A stretch of 64,000 nt of DNA, taken from Plantactinospora endophytica (lineage in GTDB: Bacteria > Actinomycetota > Actinomycetes > Mycobacteriales > Micromonosporaceae). A model generated the notes under the pieces. It had not been told where the DNA came from. It was given only the letters and a program-made list of their open reading frames with translations, and ran no database searches. Positions 17,807 to 27,370 of the stretch are shown piece after piece. Numbering within the stretch: the stretch's first letter is position 1; every line of letters begins with the position of its first letter. The DNA lies in the NCBI RefSeq assembly GCF_016862915.1, contig NZ_BONW01000009.1:1-64000 (forward strand). The letters are read 5' to 3'. Made by a program: the position numbers and the translations under genes.

Positions 17807-20287
17807 ATGGACCAACCCGCACTGTCCCGCCGAGCCCTGTTGCAGACCGGCGCCGCCGTCGCGGTCGGCACCGCGGTCGCGGGAGCGCTGCCGGCCGTAC
17901 CGGCCGCCGCCGCCCGGACCGACGTCGGCGTCTCCGCGTACGCCTTCCCGCTGACCGCCGTCACCCTGCTCAGCGGCCCGTTCCTGGCGAACGCCGGCCG
18001 TACCCAGTCCTACCTGAACTTCATCGACGCCGACCGGCTGCTGCACACCTTCCGGCTCAACTACGGGCTCTCCTCCTCGGCGACCGCCTGCGGCGGCTGG
18101 GAGTCGCCGACGACCGAACTGCGCGGCCACTCGACCGGACACGTGCTCACCGCACTGGCCCAGGCGTACGCGAACACCGGGCAGGCGGCCTTCAGAACCA
18201 AGGGCGACTACCTGGTGGCGCAGTTGGCGATCTGCCAGAGCCGGGCCACCGCCGCCGGCTACAACACCGGCTACCTGTCCGCGTACCCGGAGAGCTTCAT
18301 CGACCGCGTCGAGGCCCGGCAGCAGGTCTGGGCGCCGTACTACACGCTGCACAAGATCATGGCCGGGCTGCTCGACATGCACCTGCTGGCCGGCAACGCC
18401 CAGGCGCTGGACGTGCTCACCCGGATGGCGGCCTGGGTCAAGTTCCGCAACGACCGGCTGAGCCAGACCCAGCGGCAGAACATGCTGGACACCGAGTTCG
18501 GCGGGATGAACGAGGTGCTGACCAACCTCTACCAGCTCACCGAGAACCCGGACCACCTGACCACGGCCCGCTACTTCGACCACGCGGAGATCTTCGACCC
18601 GCTGGCCGCGAACACCGACGCGCTGAACAACTACCACGCCAACACCCAGATCCCGAAGATCCTCGGCGCGATCCGCGAATACCACGCCACCGGTACCACG
18701 AGATACCGCGACATCGCAGTCAACTTCTGGGACATCGTGGTCAACCGGCACAGCTACGCGATCGGCGGCAACTCCAACGGCGAGTACTTCAAGGCGCCGA
18801 ACCGGATCGCCAGCGAGCTGTCCGACAGCACCTGCGAGTGCTGCAACACGTACAACATGCTGAAGCTGACCCGGCAGCTCTTCTTCACCAACCCGAGCCG
18901 GCTCGACTATCTCGACTACTACGAGAAGGCGCTCTGGAACCACCTGATCGGAGCGCAGAATCCCAGCTCGTCGCATGGCTTCCACTGCTACTACGTGCCG
19001 CTGCGGGCCGGCGGCATCAAGACGTACAGCAACGACTACAGCAACTTCACCTGCTGCCACGGCACCGGGATGGAGACACACACCAAGCTCGCCGACAGCA
19101 TCTACTTCCACAACGGCGACATCCTCTACGTCAACCTCTTCGCCGCCTCCCGGCTGGTCTGGCCGGGCCGGGGCATCACGGTGCAGCAGGACACCACGTT
19201 CCCGGAGACCTCGACGAGCCGGCTCACCGTCACCGGCTCCGGCGCGATCGACCTGCGGATCCGGATCCCCGGCTGGGCCAGCGGTGCGCAGGTGCGGCTG
19301 AACGGCACCGTGCAGTCCGGCGTCACCGCCGGCAGTTTCGCCCGGATCAACCGGACCTGGTCCTCCGGCGACGTGGTCGAGATCAGCCTGCCGATGGCGC
19401 TGACCCGGGAGGCCACCCCGGACAACTCCACCGTGCAGGCGGTCAAGCACGGGCCGATCGTGCTCGCGGGGGCGTACGGCAGCACGAACCTCTCGGCGCT
19501 GCCGACGCTGAACCCGGCCACCATCACGCCGACCTCGACGCCGATGCAGTACACCGCGACCGCCAGCACCGGCACGGTGACCCTGCTGCCGTTCTACAAG
19601 ATGCACGGGCAGCGCTACACCGTCTACTGGACGGTGACCGGGGCGCCGCCGGCCCCGTTCGTCGCGCACTACCGGTTCGACGAGACCGCCGGCACCTCCG
19701 CCGCCGACGCCACCGGCAACGGCAGGACCGGCACGCTGACCGGCGGCGCCGGCTGGACCGCCGGCCGGACCGGCAACGCCGTCAACCTGGGCGGCACCGG
19801 CGCGCACGTCAGCCTGCCGGCCGGGCTGCTCTCCGGCGCGACCGCGTTCACCATCGCCACCTGGGTACGCCGGACCGCCGCCACGGCCTGGGCCCGGGTC
19901 TTCGACTTCGGCACCGGGACCGGGGCGTACCTCTTCCTCACCCCGCAGAGCAGCGCCGGGACGGTCCGGTTCGCCGTCACCAGCGGGGGAGCAGGGTCGG
20001 AACAGCAGCTCAACGGGCCGGCCGCGATCCCGGTGAACACCTGGACGCACGTCGCCGTCACCCAGACCGGCAACACCGGAGTGCTCTACGTGAACGGCGT
20101 CGAGGTGGCCCGGAACACGGCGATGACCACCCGGCCCTCCGCGCTCGGCTCGACCACCAACAACTGGATCGGCCGGTCGCAGTACTCCGGCGACCCGTAC
20201 CTGACCGGCGCGGTGGACGGCTTCCGGGTCTACGCCCGGGCGCTGAGCGCGGCCGAGGTCGCCGAGCTGAACTCGACCGGCCAGTGA
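17807..20287 (+). CDS. Secreted GH127 beta-L-arabinofuranosidase-like enzyme with LamG-type C-terminal domain
   Basis: This 826-residue protein has a Tat-type signal (LSRRALLQTG then hydrophobic core, ending VPAAAA). The GH127 (former DUF1680) catalytic region spans about residues 45-620 with the zinc cluster of the family: Glu344 and Cys346 in CECCNTYNML and Cys416-Cys417 in FTCCHGTGME. These line up with Glu338, Cys340, Cys417 and Cys418 of characterised HypBA1, where a Cys is the nucleophile. A concanavalin-like LamG domain (about 640-826, VAHYRFDETAGTSAADATGN) follows. Family members remove beta-L-arabinofuranose, for example from hydroxyproline-rich glycoproteins. The ATG at 17807 has CGGAGGTGA upstream. 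Only 56 nt separate it from the GH43 gene, so the two are probably cotranscribed. Confidence 0.88.
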   Translation: MDQPALSRRALLQTGAAVAVGTAVAGALPAVPAAAARTDVGVSAYAFPLTAVTLLSGPFLANAGRTQSYLNFIDADRLLHTFRLNYGLSSSATACGGWESPTTELRGHSTGHVLTALAQAYANTGQAAFRTKGDYLVAQLAICQSRATAAGYNTGYLSAYPESFIDRVEARQQVWAPYYTLHKIMAGLLDMHLLAGNAQALDVLTRMAAWVKFRNDRLSQTQRQNMLDTEFGGMNEVLTNLYQLTENPDHLTTARYFDHAEIFDPLAANTDALNNYHANTQIPKILGAIREYHATGTTRYRDIAVNFWDIVVNRHSYAIGGNSNGEYFKAPNRIASELSDSTCECCNTYNMLKLTRQLFFTNPSRLDYLDYYEKALWNHLIGAQNPSSSHGFHCYYVPLRAGGIKTYSNDYSNFTCCHGTGMETHTKLADSIYFHNGDILYVNLFAASRLVWPGRGITVQQDTTFPETSTSRLTVTGSGAIDLRIRIPGWASGAQVRLNGTVQSGVTAGSFARINRTWSSGDVVEISLPMALTREATPDNSTVQAVKHGPIVLAGAYGSTNLSALPTLNPATITPTSTPMQYTATASTGTVTLLPFYKMHGQRYTVYWTVTGAPPAPFVAHYRFDETAGTSAADATGNGRTGTLTGGAGWTAGRTGNAVNLGGTGAHVSLPAGLLSGATAFTIATWVRRTAATAWARVFDFGTGTGAYLFLTPQSSAGTVRFAVTSGGAGSEQQLNGPAAIPVNTWTHVAVTQTGNTGVLYVNGVEVARNTAMTTRPSALGSTTNNWIGRSQYSGDPYLTGAVDGFRVYARALSAAEVAELNSTGQ

Positions 20288-20343
20288 CCCCGCTGCGGTC
20301 CGCCTGACCACCACCAACCCCCGAGGAACAGGAGAGCAGACAG

Positions 20344-21795
20344 ATGCGCAGCAGACGATGGTTCCGGGTCGCGGCCGGTGGGGTCGCCGGATTGCTGGCC
20401 GGCGTGGGCCTGGCGATCCCGGCCGGCCCCGCCTCGGCGGCCAACCCCATCATCACCAGCATCTACACCGCCGACCCGGCGCCGCTGGTGGTCGGCAACA
20501 CCATGTACGTCTACGCCGGGCGGGACGAGGCGCCGACCGGGGACAACAACTTCCGGATGCGGGAGTGGCACGTCCTCTCCTCGACCGACGCCAACACCTG
20601 GACCCACCACGGCGCGCGGGCGTCGATCGCCACCTTCCCGTGGGCCGGTGCGGACGCCTGGGCCAGCGAGGTCGAGCCCCGCAACGGCCGCTACTACTGG
20701 TACACCTCGGTCAACGGCCGGGGCGCCGGCTGGATGGACATCGGGGTCGCGGTCGCGGACAGCCCGCTCGGCCCGTTCACCGATGCCAAGGGCGGGCCGC
20801 TGATCAGCGACAGCACGCCGAACTCGTCGGGGCTGAACATCGACCCGACGGTCTTCGTCGACGACGACGGGCAGGCGTACATCTACTGGGGCGGGTACTG
20901 GGGTGCCCGGGCGGCCCGGCTGAAGTCGAACATGATCGAGCTGGACGGTGCGGTGGTCACCCCGCAGGGGCTGAGCAACTTCTGGGAGGCCCCGTGGATG
21001 TTCAAGCGCAACGGCCTCTACTACATGATGTACGCCGCCAACGACACGAACGGCTGCGTCACCTCGTCCAGCTACGCCTGCCAGCGGTACGCCACCGCCA
21101 CCAATCCGATGGGACCGTGGACGCATCGGGGGATCGTGCTCGGGCAGGTCTCCTCGACCACCAACCACGCGGGGGTGGTGGAGCTGAACGGCAACTGGTA
21201 CATGGTCTACCACACCGCCAACGCCCCCGGCGGCGGTAACTTCCGCCGCTCGGTCGCGGTCGACCGGCTCTACTTCAACGCCGACGGCACGATGCAGCGG
21301 GTGGTGCAGACCAGCACCGGTCCCGGCCCCGGCCCTGGCCCCGGTCCGGGCGGACCACCCGCCGGCACCAACCTGGCCACCTCGGCGACCGCCACCACCT
21401 CGTACGTCTCGTCCTGGGAGACCGTCGCGGCGCTGAACAACGGCGGCGTACCGGCGAACTCGGCCGACCGGAGCAACCTGGCGTACGGCAACTGGCCGCA
21501 GCAGGGCACCCAGTGGGTCGAGTACACCTGGCCGTCGGCCCGGAACGTGAACCGGATCGCCACCTACTGGTTCGACGACGACCAGGGCATCGACCTGCCC
21601 GCCTCCTGCCAGGTGCAGTACTGGACCGGCAGCGCGTACGCGAACGTGCCCGGCCAGTCGAGCTGTGGCGTCGCCGGCAACACCTACAACGTCACGACGT
21701 TCAACTCCGTCAGCACCACACGGCTGCGGCTGAACATCACCTCCCGGTCCGGCTTCTCCACCGGCCTGCTGGAGTGGCTCGCCTACCAGCCGTGA
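20344..21795 (+). CDS. Secreted GH43 glycosidase with C-terminal binding-like module
   Basis: This 483-residue protein has a signal peptide (to about residue 32, GPASA). The five-bladed GH43 domain shows the usual acidic triad: Asp44 in YTADPAPLV, Asp in LNIDPTVFVDDDG and Glu in FWEAPWMF. Known activities of the family are alpha-L-arabinofuranosidase, arabinanase, beta-xylosidase and galactanase. A PGPGPGPGPG linker connects to a discoidin-like module of about 135 residues (ATTSYVSSWETVAALNNG) related to those in genes 16425 and 21885. The neighbouring GH127 makes arabinofuranose release plausible; the subfamily cannot be assigned by eye. Confidence 0.88.
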   Translation: MRSRRWFRVAAGGVAGLLAGVGLAIPAGPASAANPIITSIYTADPAPLVVGNTMYVYAGRDEAPTGDNNFRMREWHVLSSTDANTWTHHGARASIATFPWAGADAWASEVEPRNGRYYWYTSVNGRGAGWMDIGVAVADSPLGPFTDAKGGPLISDSTPNSSGLNIDPTVFVDDDGQAYIYWGGYWGARAARLKSNMIELDGAVVTPQGLSNFWEAPWMFKRNGLYYMMYAANDTNGCVTSSSYACQRYATATNPMGPWTHRGIVLGQVSSTTNHAGVVELNGNWYMVYHTANAPGGGNFRRSVAVDRLYFNADGTMQRVVQTSTGPGPGPGPGPGGPPAGTNLATSATATTSYVSSWETVAALNNGGVPANSADRSNLAYGNWPQQGTQWVEYTWPSARNVNRIATYWFDDDQGIDLPASCQVQYWTGSAYANVPGQSSCGVAGNTYNVTTFNSVSTTRLRLNITSRSGFSTGLLEWLAYQP

Positions 21796-21800
21796 CGACC

Positions 21801-21845
21801 CCGGCCCGTCGCGGGGCAGACCCCCTCCGCCCCGCGACGGGCCGG
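21801..21845 (+). terminator. Strong hairpin after the GH43 gene
   Basis: The arms 21801-21817 and 21829-21845 form a perfect 17-bp stem with an 11-nt loop, starting 6 nt after the GH43 stop. It probably ends the GH127-GH43 transcript. Confidence 0.8.
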
Positions 21846-21884
21846 TCCAACCCCCACCACCGAACCCCCTCTGGAGGTGACCCG

Positions 21885-24800
21885 ATGCGTTTCGCACCGG
21901 GTAGGAAGCGGAGAGCCTGGGCCGCCGGGCTCGCGGTCGTACTGGCCACCGGCGCCCTGGTGGCACCGGGCACGCCGGCCACGGCCGCCCAGACCATCGG
22001 CTATCCCACGTTCTCCGGGCCGGCCATCCCGGCCCCGCCGCTCGGCTACAACACCGGCAACACCATGCAGGCGATCTACGACGCCGAGAGCGGCGGCACC
22101 GACTTCTGGCTGGACCGGCTGCTGGCCCGGCCCGGCAACGACCCGGCCGGTACCTGGCTGATGACCCGGGGCCGGGGCATGTTCATGTACACCCACAACC
22201 CGGCCCAGATCGGCTTCGCCGGCAACGCCGCGTACTGGGACAACATCAGCAGCCAGGCCGCGTACACCGTCGCGGTCACCCCGGGCACCTTCACCGAGCA
22301 GGTCTCCAGCCGGTGGCAGTCGCCGAGCCACTGGCGGGGCGTCTACACCAGCGGCTCGGTCCGGGTCGAGGTGTCGAAGTTCATCACCGCGCAGAACGTC
22401 GCGGTGACCAACCTGAACGTGGTGAACAACGGCTCCGGTTCGGTGACCCTGCAACTGCGGGCCACCTCGCCGTACGCCACCTCGGGCAGCGGCAGCGAGC
22501 TGACCGGGACCAGGGCGGTGAAGAACAACCTGACCACGCTCTACCCCCGGCTGTCGGGGGACGGCTTCACGGTCAGCTCGGGCGGGCTGAACCGGTCGGT
22601 GACGCTGGCCGCCGGTCAGTCGGTCAGCACCAAGGTGCAGCTCGGATTCGTGGCGAACGAGTTGCCGGAGTCGCTGACCGAATACAACGCCTACCGGGGG
22701 TACACCCCGGCGACGGCGTTCGCCACGCACGTGCGGGCGTACAACCGGTGGTGGGCGGAGAACATCCCGTACATCGACGTGCCGGACGCGGCGATCAAGA
22801 AGAACATCTACTACCGCTGGTGGCTGATGCGCTTCAACCACCTGGACGTGGACATCCCCGGTCAGGACTTCCAGTTCCCGACCTCGGTCGAGGGCGCGCT
22901 CGGCTACAACAACGCGATCGTGCTGACGCAGCCGATGCACATCGACGACCTGAAGTACCTGCGCAACCCGATCTACTCGTACGGGCCGTGGACGTCGATC
23001 GGGCAGGTCTCCCGGAACGGCCGGTTCATGGACAACCCCGGTGACCCGGAGAACTGGTCGAACTCCTACACCCAGTACGTCTCCGAGGCGGCCTGGCGCA
23101 GCTACCAGATCCACGGCGGCCAGCCGGCGATCGCGGCGAACCTGGCCCGTTACGCCGAGCAGGACGTCAAGGGGCAGCTCGCCACCTACGACACCAACAA
23201 CAACGGCGTGATCGAGTACGACTGGGGCGCGATGACCGGCAACGACGCCGACGCGGTGTCGTTCCACTGGCGTTCCGGCAACCTGGACCGGGCCGAGGGC
23301 GCGTACGTCTGGAGCAACGCGATGGCGGCGGTGCAGGCGTACACGATGCTGGGCAACACGGCCAAGGCGAACGAGATGCAGACGATCGCCGACCGGATCC
23401 GCAACGGCATCGTCAACACGCTGTGGAACCCGTCCCGGCAGCTCCTGGAGCACCGGCACGTCTCGACCAACACGCACGTGCCGTGGAAGGAAATCAACAA
23501 CTACTACCCGTACTCGGTCGGGCTGATGCCGAACACCGACCAGTACCGGCAGGCGCTGCGCCTCTACGACGACCCGGCGGAGTACCCGATCTTCCCGTTC
23601 TTCACCGCCAACCAGCGCGACAAGGCCGCGGCGGCGGCGGCCGGCCAGCCGGGCAGCAACAACTTCTCCACCATCAACTCGACGGTGCAGTTCCGGCTCT
23701 ACTCCTCGGTGCTGCGCAACTATCCGAACCAGTGGATGACGGCCGAGAACTACAAGCAGCTCCTCTACTGGAACGCCTGGGCGCAGTACGTCGGCGGCAA
23801 CACCCAGTGGCCGGACGCGAACGAGTTCTGGGCGGACTGGAACGGCTCGTCCCGGACCATCGCCTACCGGTCCTGGATCCACCACAACATCCTGGGCAGC
23901 AGCAACTGGACAGTGGTCGAGGACGTCGCCGGACTCCGCCCGCGCAGCGACAACACCATCGAACTGTCCCCGATCAACATCAACTGGTCGCACTTCGCGG
24001 TGAACAACCTGCGCTACCGCAACATGAACCTCAGCGTGGTCTGGGACGACCCGGCCGACGGGGTGACCAGGTATTCCGGCGTCCCGCAGGGCTACTCGGT
24101 CTACCTCAACGGCACCCGGGCGTTCACCGTGGACCGGATCACCCGGGTGCTCTACAACCCGGCGACCGGGGCGGTGACGTTGCCGGCCGGCGGCAGCACC
24201 AGCTTCAGCACCGCCGTCGCCGGACTGCAACTGCCGCAGCAGGTGGTGCAGAACAGCGCCCGGATGGTGGACATCTTCGCCAAGGCCGGCGCCGACCTCA
24301 CCTCGACCACGCCGAACCTGGCCTCCGGGTCGACGGCGACCGCGTCGTACACCGCCTCTGGCACGTCCACCGGGGCGGCGATCGACGGCTTCCCGATCAA
24401 CGAACCGATCTGGGGCGCCTACGGCTCGCCGAACGCCACCGACTCGTACGAGCTGAACTTCGGCCAGGCCCGGGCCGTGGACGAGGTACGGCTCTGGTTT
24501 CGCAACGACCGGGCGACGAACCGGTACCGGCCGCCGGCCTCGTACAACGTGCAGTACTGGAACGGCAGTGCCTGGGTCAACGCGGCGTCCCAGGCGAAGT
24601 CCCCGGGCACCCCGCAGTCCAACTACAACCGGGTCACCTTCACCGCCGTCAGCACCGCCCGGCTGCGGGTGCAGTTCACCCACGCCTCGGGGTCGGCGAA
24701 GACCGGGCTGACCGAGATCAAGGTCTACAACCGGGGCGGCACCAATCCGGATCCCGATCCGGACCCTGATCCCGAGCCGGGCGGCAACGTGGCGGGGGCG

Positions 24801-25208
24801 GCGACGCCGTCGGCGTCGTACACCTCGTCCTGGGAGTCGGTGGCAGCGCTCAACGACGGGATCGACCCGCCGAGCTCCAACGACACCGTCAACCCGCGCT
24901 GGGGTACCTGGCCGAACACCGGCGCCCAGTGGGCCGAGCTGACCTGGCCGACCAGCCGGACCCTGAACGCCGCCGAGGTCTACTTCTTCGACGACAACGG
25001 CGGGGTACGGGTACCGGCCTCCTGGAAGCTCCAGTACTGGACCGGTAGCGCGTACGCCGACGTACCCGGGGCCAGCGGTTACCCGGCCGCGCTCAACCAG
25101 TACAACCGGGTGACCTTCCCCAGCCTCGGCACCACTCGGCTGCGGGTGGCGCTGACCAGCGGCCAGGGCTCGGTGGGACTGCTGGAGGTGAAGGCCTTCA
25201 GTCCCTGA
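21885..25208 (+). CDS. Large secreted alpha/alpha6-barrel glycosidase with two C-terminal binding-like modules
   Basis: This 1107-residue protein has a signal peptide (to about residue 35, TPATAA). A beta-sandwich-like region is followed by an alpha-helical toroid with glycosidase-like segments (KKNIYYRWWLMRFNHLDV, EGALGYNNAIVLTQPMHI, VIEYDWGAMTGNDAD, FWADWNGSSRTIAYRSWIHH). This layout resembles clan GH-G enzymes and MGH1/GH63/GH142-like proteins; I cannot fix the family. Two related beta-rich modules close the protein: one at about 805-945 (TATASYTASGTSTGAA), then a repeated Asp/Pro linker (PDPDPDPDPEPGG) and one at about 965-1107, very similar to the module in gene 16425. The ATG at 21885 follows CTGGAGGTGA. 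GH142 includes a beta-L-arabinofuranosidase, which would fit the GH127 and GH43 neighbours, but this is inference. Confidence 0.8.
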   Translation: MRFAPGRKRRAWAAGLAVVLATGALVAPGTPATAAQTIGYPTFSGPAIPAPPLGYNTGNTMQAIYDAESGGTDFWLDRLLARPGNDPAGTWLMTRGRGMFMYTHNPAQIGFAGNAAYWDNISSQAAYTVAVTPGTFTEQVSSRWQSPSHWRGVYTSGSVRVEVSKFITAQNVAVTNLNVVNNGSGSVTLQLRATSPYATSGSGSELTGTRAVKNNLTTLYPRLSGDGFTVSSGGLNRSVTLAAGQSVSTKVQLGFVANELPESLTEYNAYRGYTPATAFATHVRAYNRWWAENIPYIDVPDAAIKKNIYYRWWLMRFNHLDVDIPGQDFQFPTSVEGALGYNNAIVLTQPMHIDDLKYLRNPIYSYGPWTSIGQVSRNGRFMDNPGDPENWSNSYTQYVSEAAWRSYQIHGGQPAIAANLARYAEQDVKGQLATYDTNNNGVIEYDWGAMTGNDADAVSFHWRSGNLDRAEGAYVWSNAMAAVQAYTMLGNTAKANEMQTIADRIRNGIVNTLWNPSRQLLEHRHVSTNTHVPWKEINNYYPYSVGLMPNTDQYRQALRLYDDPAEYPIFPFFTANQRDKAAAAAAGQPGSNNFSTINSTVQFRLYSSVLRNYPNQWMTAENYKQLLYWNAWAQYVGGNTQWPDANEFWADWNGSSRTIAYRSWIHHNILGSSNWTVVEDVAGLRPRSDNTIELSPININWSHFAVNNLRYRNMNLSVVWDDPADGVTRYSGVPQGYSVYLNGTRAFTVDRITRVLYNPATGAVTLPAGGSTSFSTAVAGLQLPQQVVQNSARMVDIFAKAGADLTSTTPNLASGSTATASYTASGTSTGAAIDGFPINEPIWGAYGSPNATDSYELNFGQARAVDEVRLWFRNDRATNRYRPPASYNVQYWNGSAWVNAASQAKSPGTPQSNYNRVTFTAVSTARLRVQFTHASGSAKTGLTEIKVYNRGGTNPDPDPDPDPEPGGNVAGAATPSASYTSSWESVAALNDGIDPPSSNDTVNPRWGTWPNTGAQWAELTWPTSRTLNAAEVYFFDDNGGVRVPASWKLQYWTGSAYADVPGASGYPAALNQYNRVTFPSLGTTRLRVALTSGQGSVGLLEVKAFSP

Positions 25209-25238
25209 TCCCGGCCGTACCCGGTCCGGCCCCGCACA

Positions 25239-25277
25239 GGGCCGCCCGGACGCTCGACCAGGGCGTCCGGGCGGCCC
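25239..25277 (+). terminator. Hairpin after the large glycosidase gene
   Basis: A perfect 15-bp stem (arms 25239-25253 and 25263-25277) with a 9-nt loop starts about 30 nt after the stop codon. The remaining sequence up to 25376 is the leader of the next gene. Confidence 0.75.
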
Positions 25278-25376
25278 GCGACCGGGACCGCACCGTGCGA
25301 TGCACCACCCGCGACGCACCACCGCTCGCGTACCACCCCCGTCCGCCGTCCCGACGAATCCTGGGGAGACTCCGAA

Positions 25377-27182
25377 ATGACCACTCCGAGACGATGGCGT
25401 CGCGGCGCCGTCGGCGTAGCGGCCATCCTGGCGCTGCTGGCCTCCGCCGCCGCACCTGCCGCCGCCGCACCGACCGGCGGATCCGGCGCGGCCGGCGGTG
25501 CGGCCCCGGCCGGCGCGGCACAGGCGGTCGCCGCCGCCAAGACCGTCTACATCCCGGCCCGCTGGGCGAACGGCGAGGTGCCGTGGACCCAGAGCCGCAC
25601 CCGGGAGTCGACGAATTTCATCCTGCTCTGGGGCGACCGGTCCGGCACCGATCCGCGTAACGCGCCGAGCGCGTACCGGTTCGACCCGGACAACATCCTC
25701 GGCCAGTTGGAGAGCCTGTACTCGTTCTATGTGAACACCATGCGGTTCACCCCGGAGACCGGACTGCTGGCCCAACACAAGATCATCGTCATCGTCACCC
25801 GTACCTGGTCGACGGTGCCGCTGGACGCCTGGGCCACCGGCGGCTCGGTGGACAACCGGGTCGGCGTGATCAACATCGCCCCGGCCGCCGCCGCGCCCGG
25901 CTCCTGGGGGCTGGCGCACGAACTCGCGCACGTGTTCCAGTGCTACACCTTCCTCGGCCGCTCGGGCGCCGGGCTGACGCACGCCAGCGCCGGCACGTTC
26001 TGGGAGGCCAGCGCCGAGTTCATGGCCATGCAGGTCTACCCGACCGGCAGTGCCGGCGACCTGACCCGGTTCATCCGGACCGAGAACCTGGCGTACAGCA
26101 GCAGCCGGCACCACTACGGCGCCTGGATGCTGTTGCAGTACATCAAGGACCGGGACGGGCTGGCGATGTTCAACCGGATCTGGAACGAGGCCCGGAACAC
26201 CGAACACCCACTGGAGGTGTACCGGCGGATCACCGGGATCAGCCAGGCCGAACTGAACCGCCGGATGGGCGAGTACGCCCAGCGGAACGTCACCTGGGAC
26301 TACTCGAACCGGGCCAACCTCATGCCCTTCGTCAACCGGCTGTACCCCTTCGTCACCGCGTACAACGGGGTGGCGGTGGAGGCGGTGAACGTGGCGGCCG
26401 GGCACTTCCGGATCTCCGACGCGATCGCGCCGTCCGACTACGGGTACAACAAGATCAGGCTGGTGACGAACTCGGACGGGGCGCTGGTCCGGGTCCGGCT
26501 GCGCGGGCACGTCAACTCGGCCGCCCAGTCCGGCTGGACCTTCGGGTTCGTCGCGGTACGCAACGGCGCCCCGCGCTACGGCCCGCTGCTGACCAGCACC
26601 GACGGGCAGCTCAGCTTCCAGACCCAGCCGGGGGAGCGGGAGGTGTACCTGGTGGTGACCGGCACCCCGGGCACCGTGCACAAGTACGCCTTCCTGGACG
26701 GGTACCCGCGCAACTACCGGTACCCGTACCAGTTCCGGCTCTCCGGCGCCACGCCGTCCGGCTTCGAACCCGGGTACGTCCGGCCGGCCGCACCGGGCGG
26801 CGGACGCTGGCACAGCAACGGCGGCGGCTGGGTCGACAGCCGGGCCACCGTCGCGGCCAGCGCGTACGTCGGCCCCCGGGCCGCCGTCTACGGCCGCGCC
26901 ACGGTCAACGGCAACGCCCGGATCGAGGACCTGGCCTGGGTCAACGAGGGCGCCACGGTCGGCGGCAACGCGATCGTCCGGCAGAACGCCCTGGTGCAGG
27001 CCGGCGCGAACCTGAGCGGCAACGTGGTGGTCGGCGGTGACGCCGAGCCGTCGGTGGCGTGCGGCGCGGGCACGTACCTGATGTTCGCCCCGGAACGCCG
27101 CTGCGACGGTCGGGGCGGCGAGGCGGACGTGAACCCCGGACACCCGATCTTCAGCGACGCCGACCTGGCCATCACCGGCTGA
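25377..27182 (+). CDS. Secreted HELAH-type putative zinc protease (DUF6055-like) with C-terminal beta-helix-like repeats
   Basis: This 601-residue protein has a signal peptide (about 1-32) and a short Gly/Ala linker. A domain of about 340 residues carries GLAHELAHVFQ (His181 and His185) and, about 30 residues on, FWEASAEFMA. This HExxH plus downstream Glu is a gluzincin-like zinc site. A beta-rich region follows, then hexapeptide-like repeats at about 480-560 (VDSRATVAASAYVGPRAAVY, ATVGGNAIVRQNALVQAGA) of the left-handed beta-helix type, which could bind a polymer. It is the second zinc-protease-like secreted protein of this block. The layout resembles DUF6055-type proteins; proteolysis has to be shown. 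The ATG at 25377 follows GGGGAGA. Confidence 0.7.
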   Translation: MTTPRRWRRGAVGVAAILALLASAAAPAAAAPTGGSGAAGGAAPAGAAQAVAAAKTVYIPARWANGEVPWTQSRTRESTNFILLWGDRSGTDPRNAPSAYRFDPDNILGQLESLYSFYVNTMRFTPETGLLAQHKIIVIVTRTWSTVPLDAWATGGSVDNRVGVINIAPAAAAPGSWGLAHELAHVFQCYTFLGRSGAGLTHASAGTFWEASAEFMAMQVYPTGSAGDLTRFIRTENLAYSSSRHHYGAWMLLQYIKDRDGLAMFNRIWNEARNTEHPLEVYRRITGISQAELNRRMGEYAQRNVTWDYSNRANLMPFVNRLYPFVTAYNGVAVEAVNVAAGHFRISDAIAPSDYGYNKIRLVTNSDGALVRVRLRGHVNSAAQSGWTFGFVAVRNGAPRYGPLLTSTDGQLSFQTQPGEREVYLVVTGTPGTVHKYAFLDGYPRNYRYPYQFRLSGATPSGFEPGYVRPAAPGGGRWHSNGGGWVDSRATVAASAYVGPRAAVYGRATVNGNARIEDLAWVNEGATVGGNAIVRQNALVQAGANLSGNVVVGGDAEPSVACGAGTYLMFAPERRCDGRGGEADVNPGHPIFSDADLAITG

Positions 27183-27256
27183 CCGTCCAGCCCGGTCCGT
27201 CCGGCCCCTGGTGCCGGCCGGGTTCTTCCCGACCGGTCCGTCGATCCAGCCCGCTG

Positions 27257-27291
27257 CTGGTGCCGGCCGTGTTTCGCACGGTCGGCACCAG
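27257..27291 (+). terminator. Hairpin ending the secreted-enzyme block
   Basis: The arms CTGGTGCCGGCCGTG (27257-27271) and 27277-27291 pair over 15 bp with one G-U position and a TTTCG loop. It lies 75 nt past the stop of the HELAH protein and ahead of the HxlR gene. Confidence 0.7.
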
Positions 27292-27370
27292 GGCGGGTAA
27301 CCAGGGGGTACGAGTTTGTCGGCGGTTCTGTCGACGTGTGACCATTGCCGGCGGACCAAGGAGGCGCACC

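Noticed and set aside
21783-27359. A continuous minus-strand open frame of 1858 codons opposite the secreted enzymes
   Set aside because: It is Arg/Val/Gly-rich, with no domains, signal or ribosome site, and lies antisense to well-supported secreted proteins; it is a product of GC bias at third positions.
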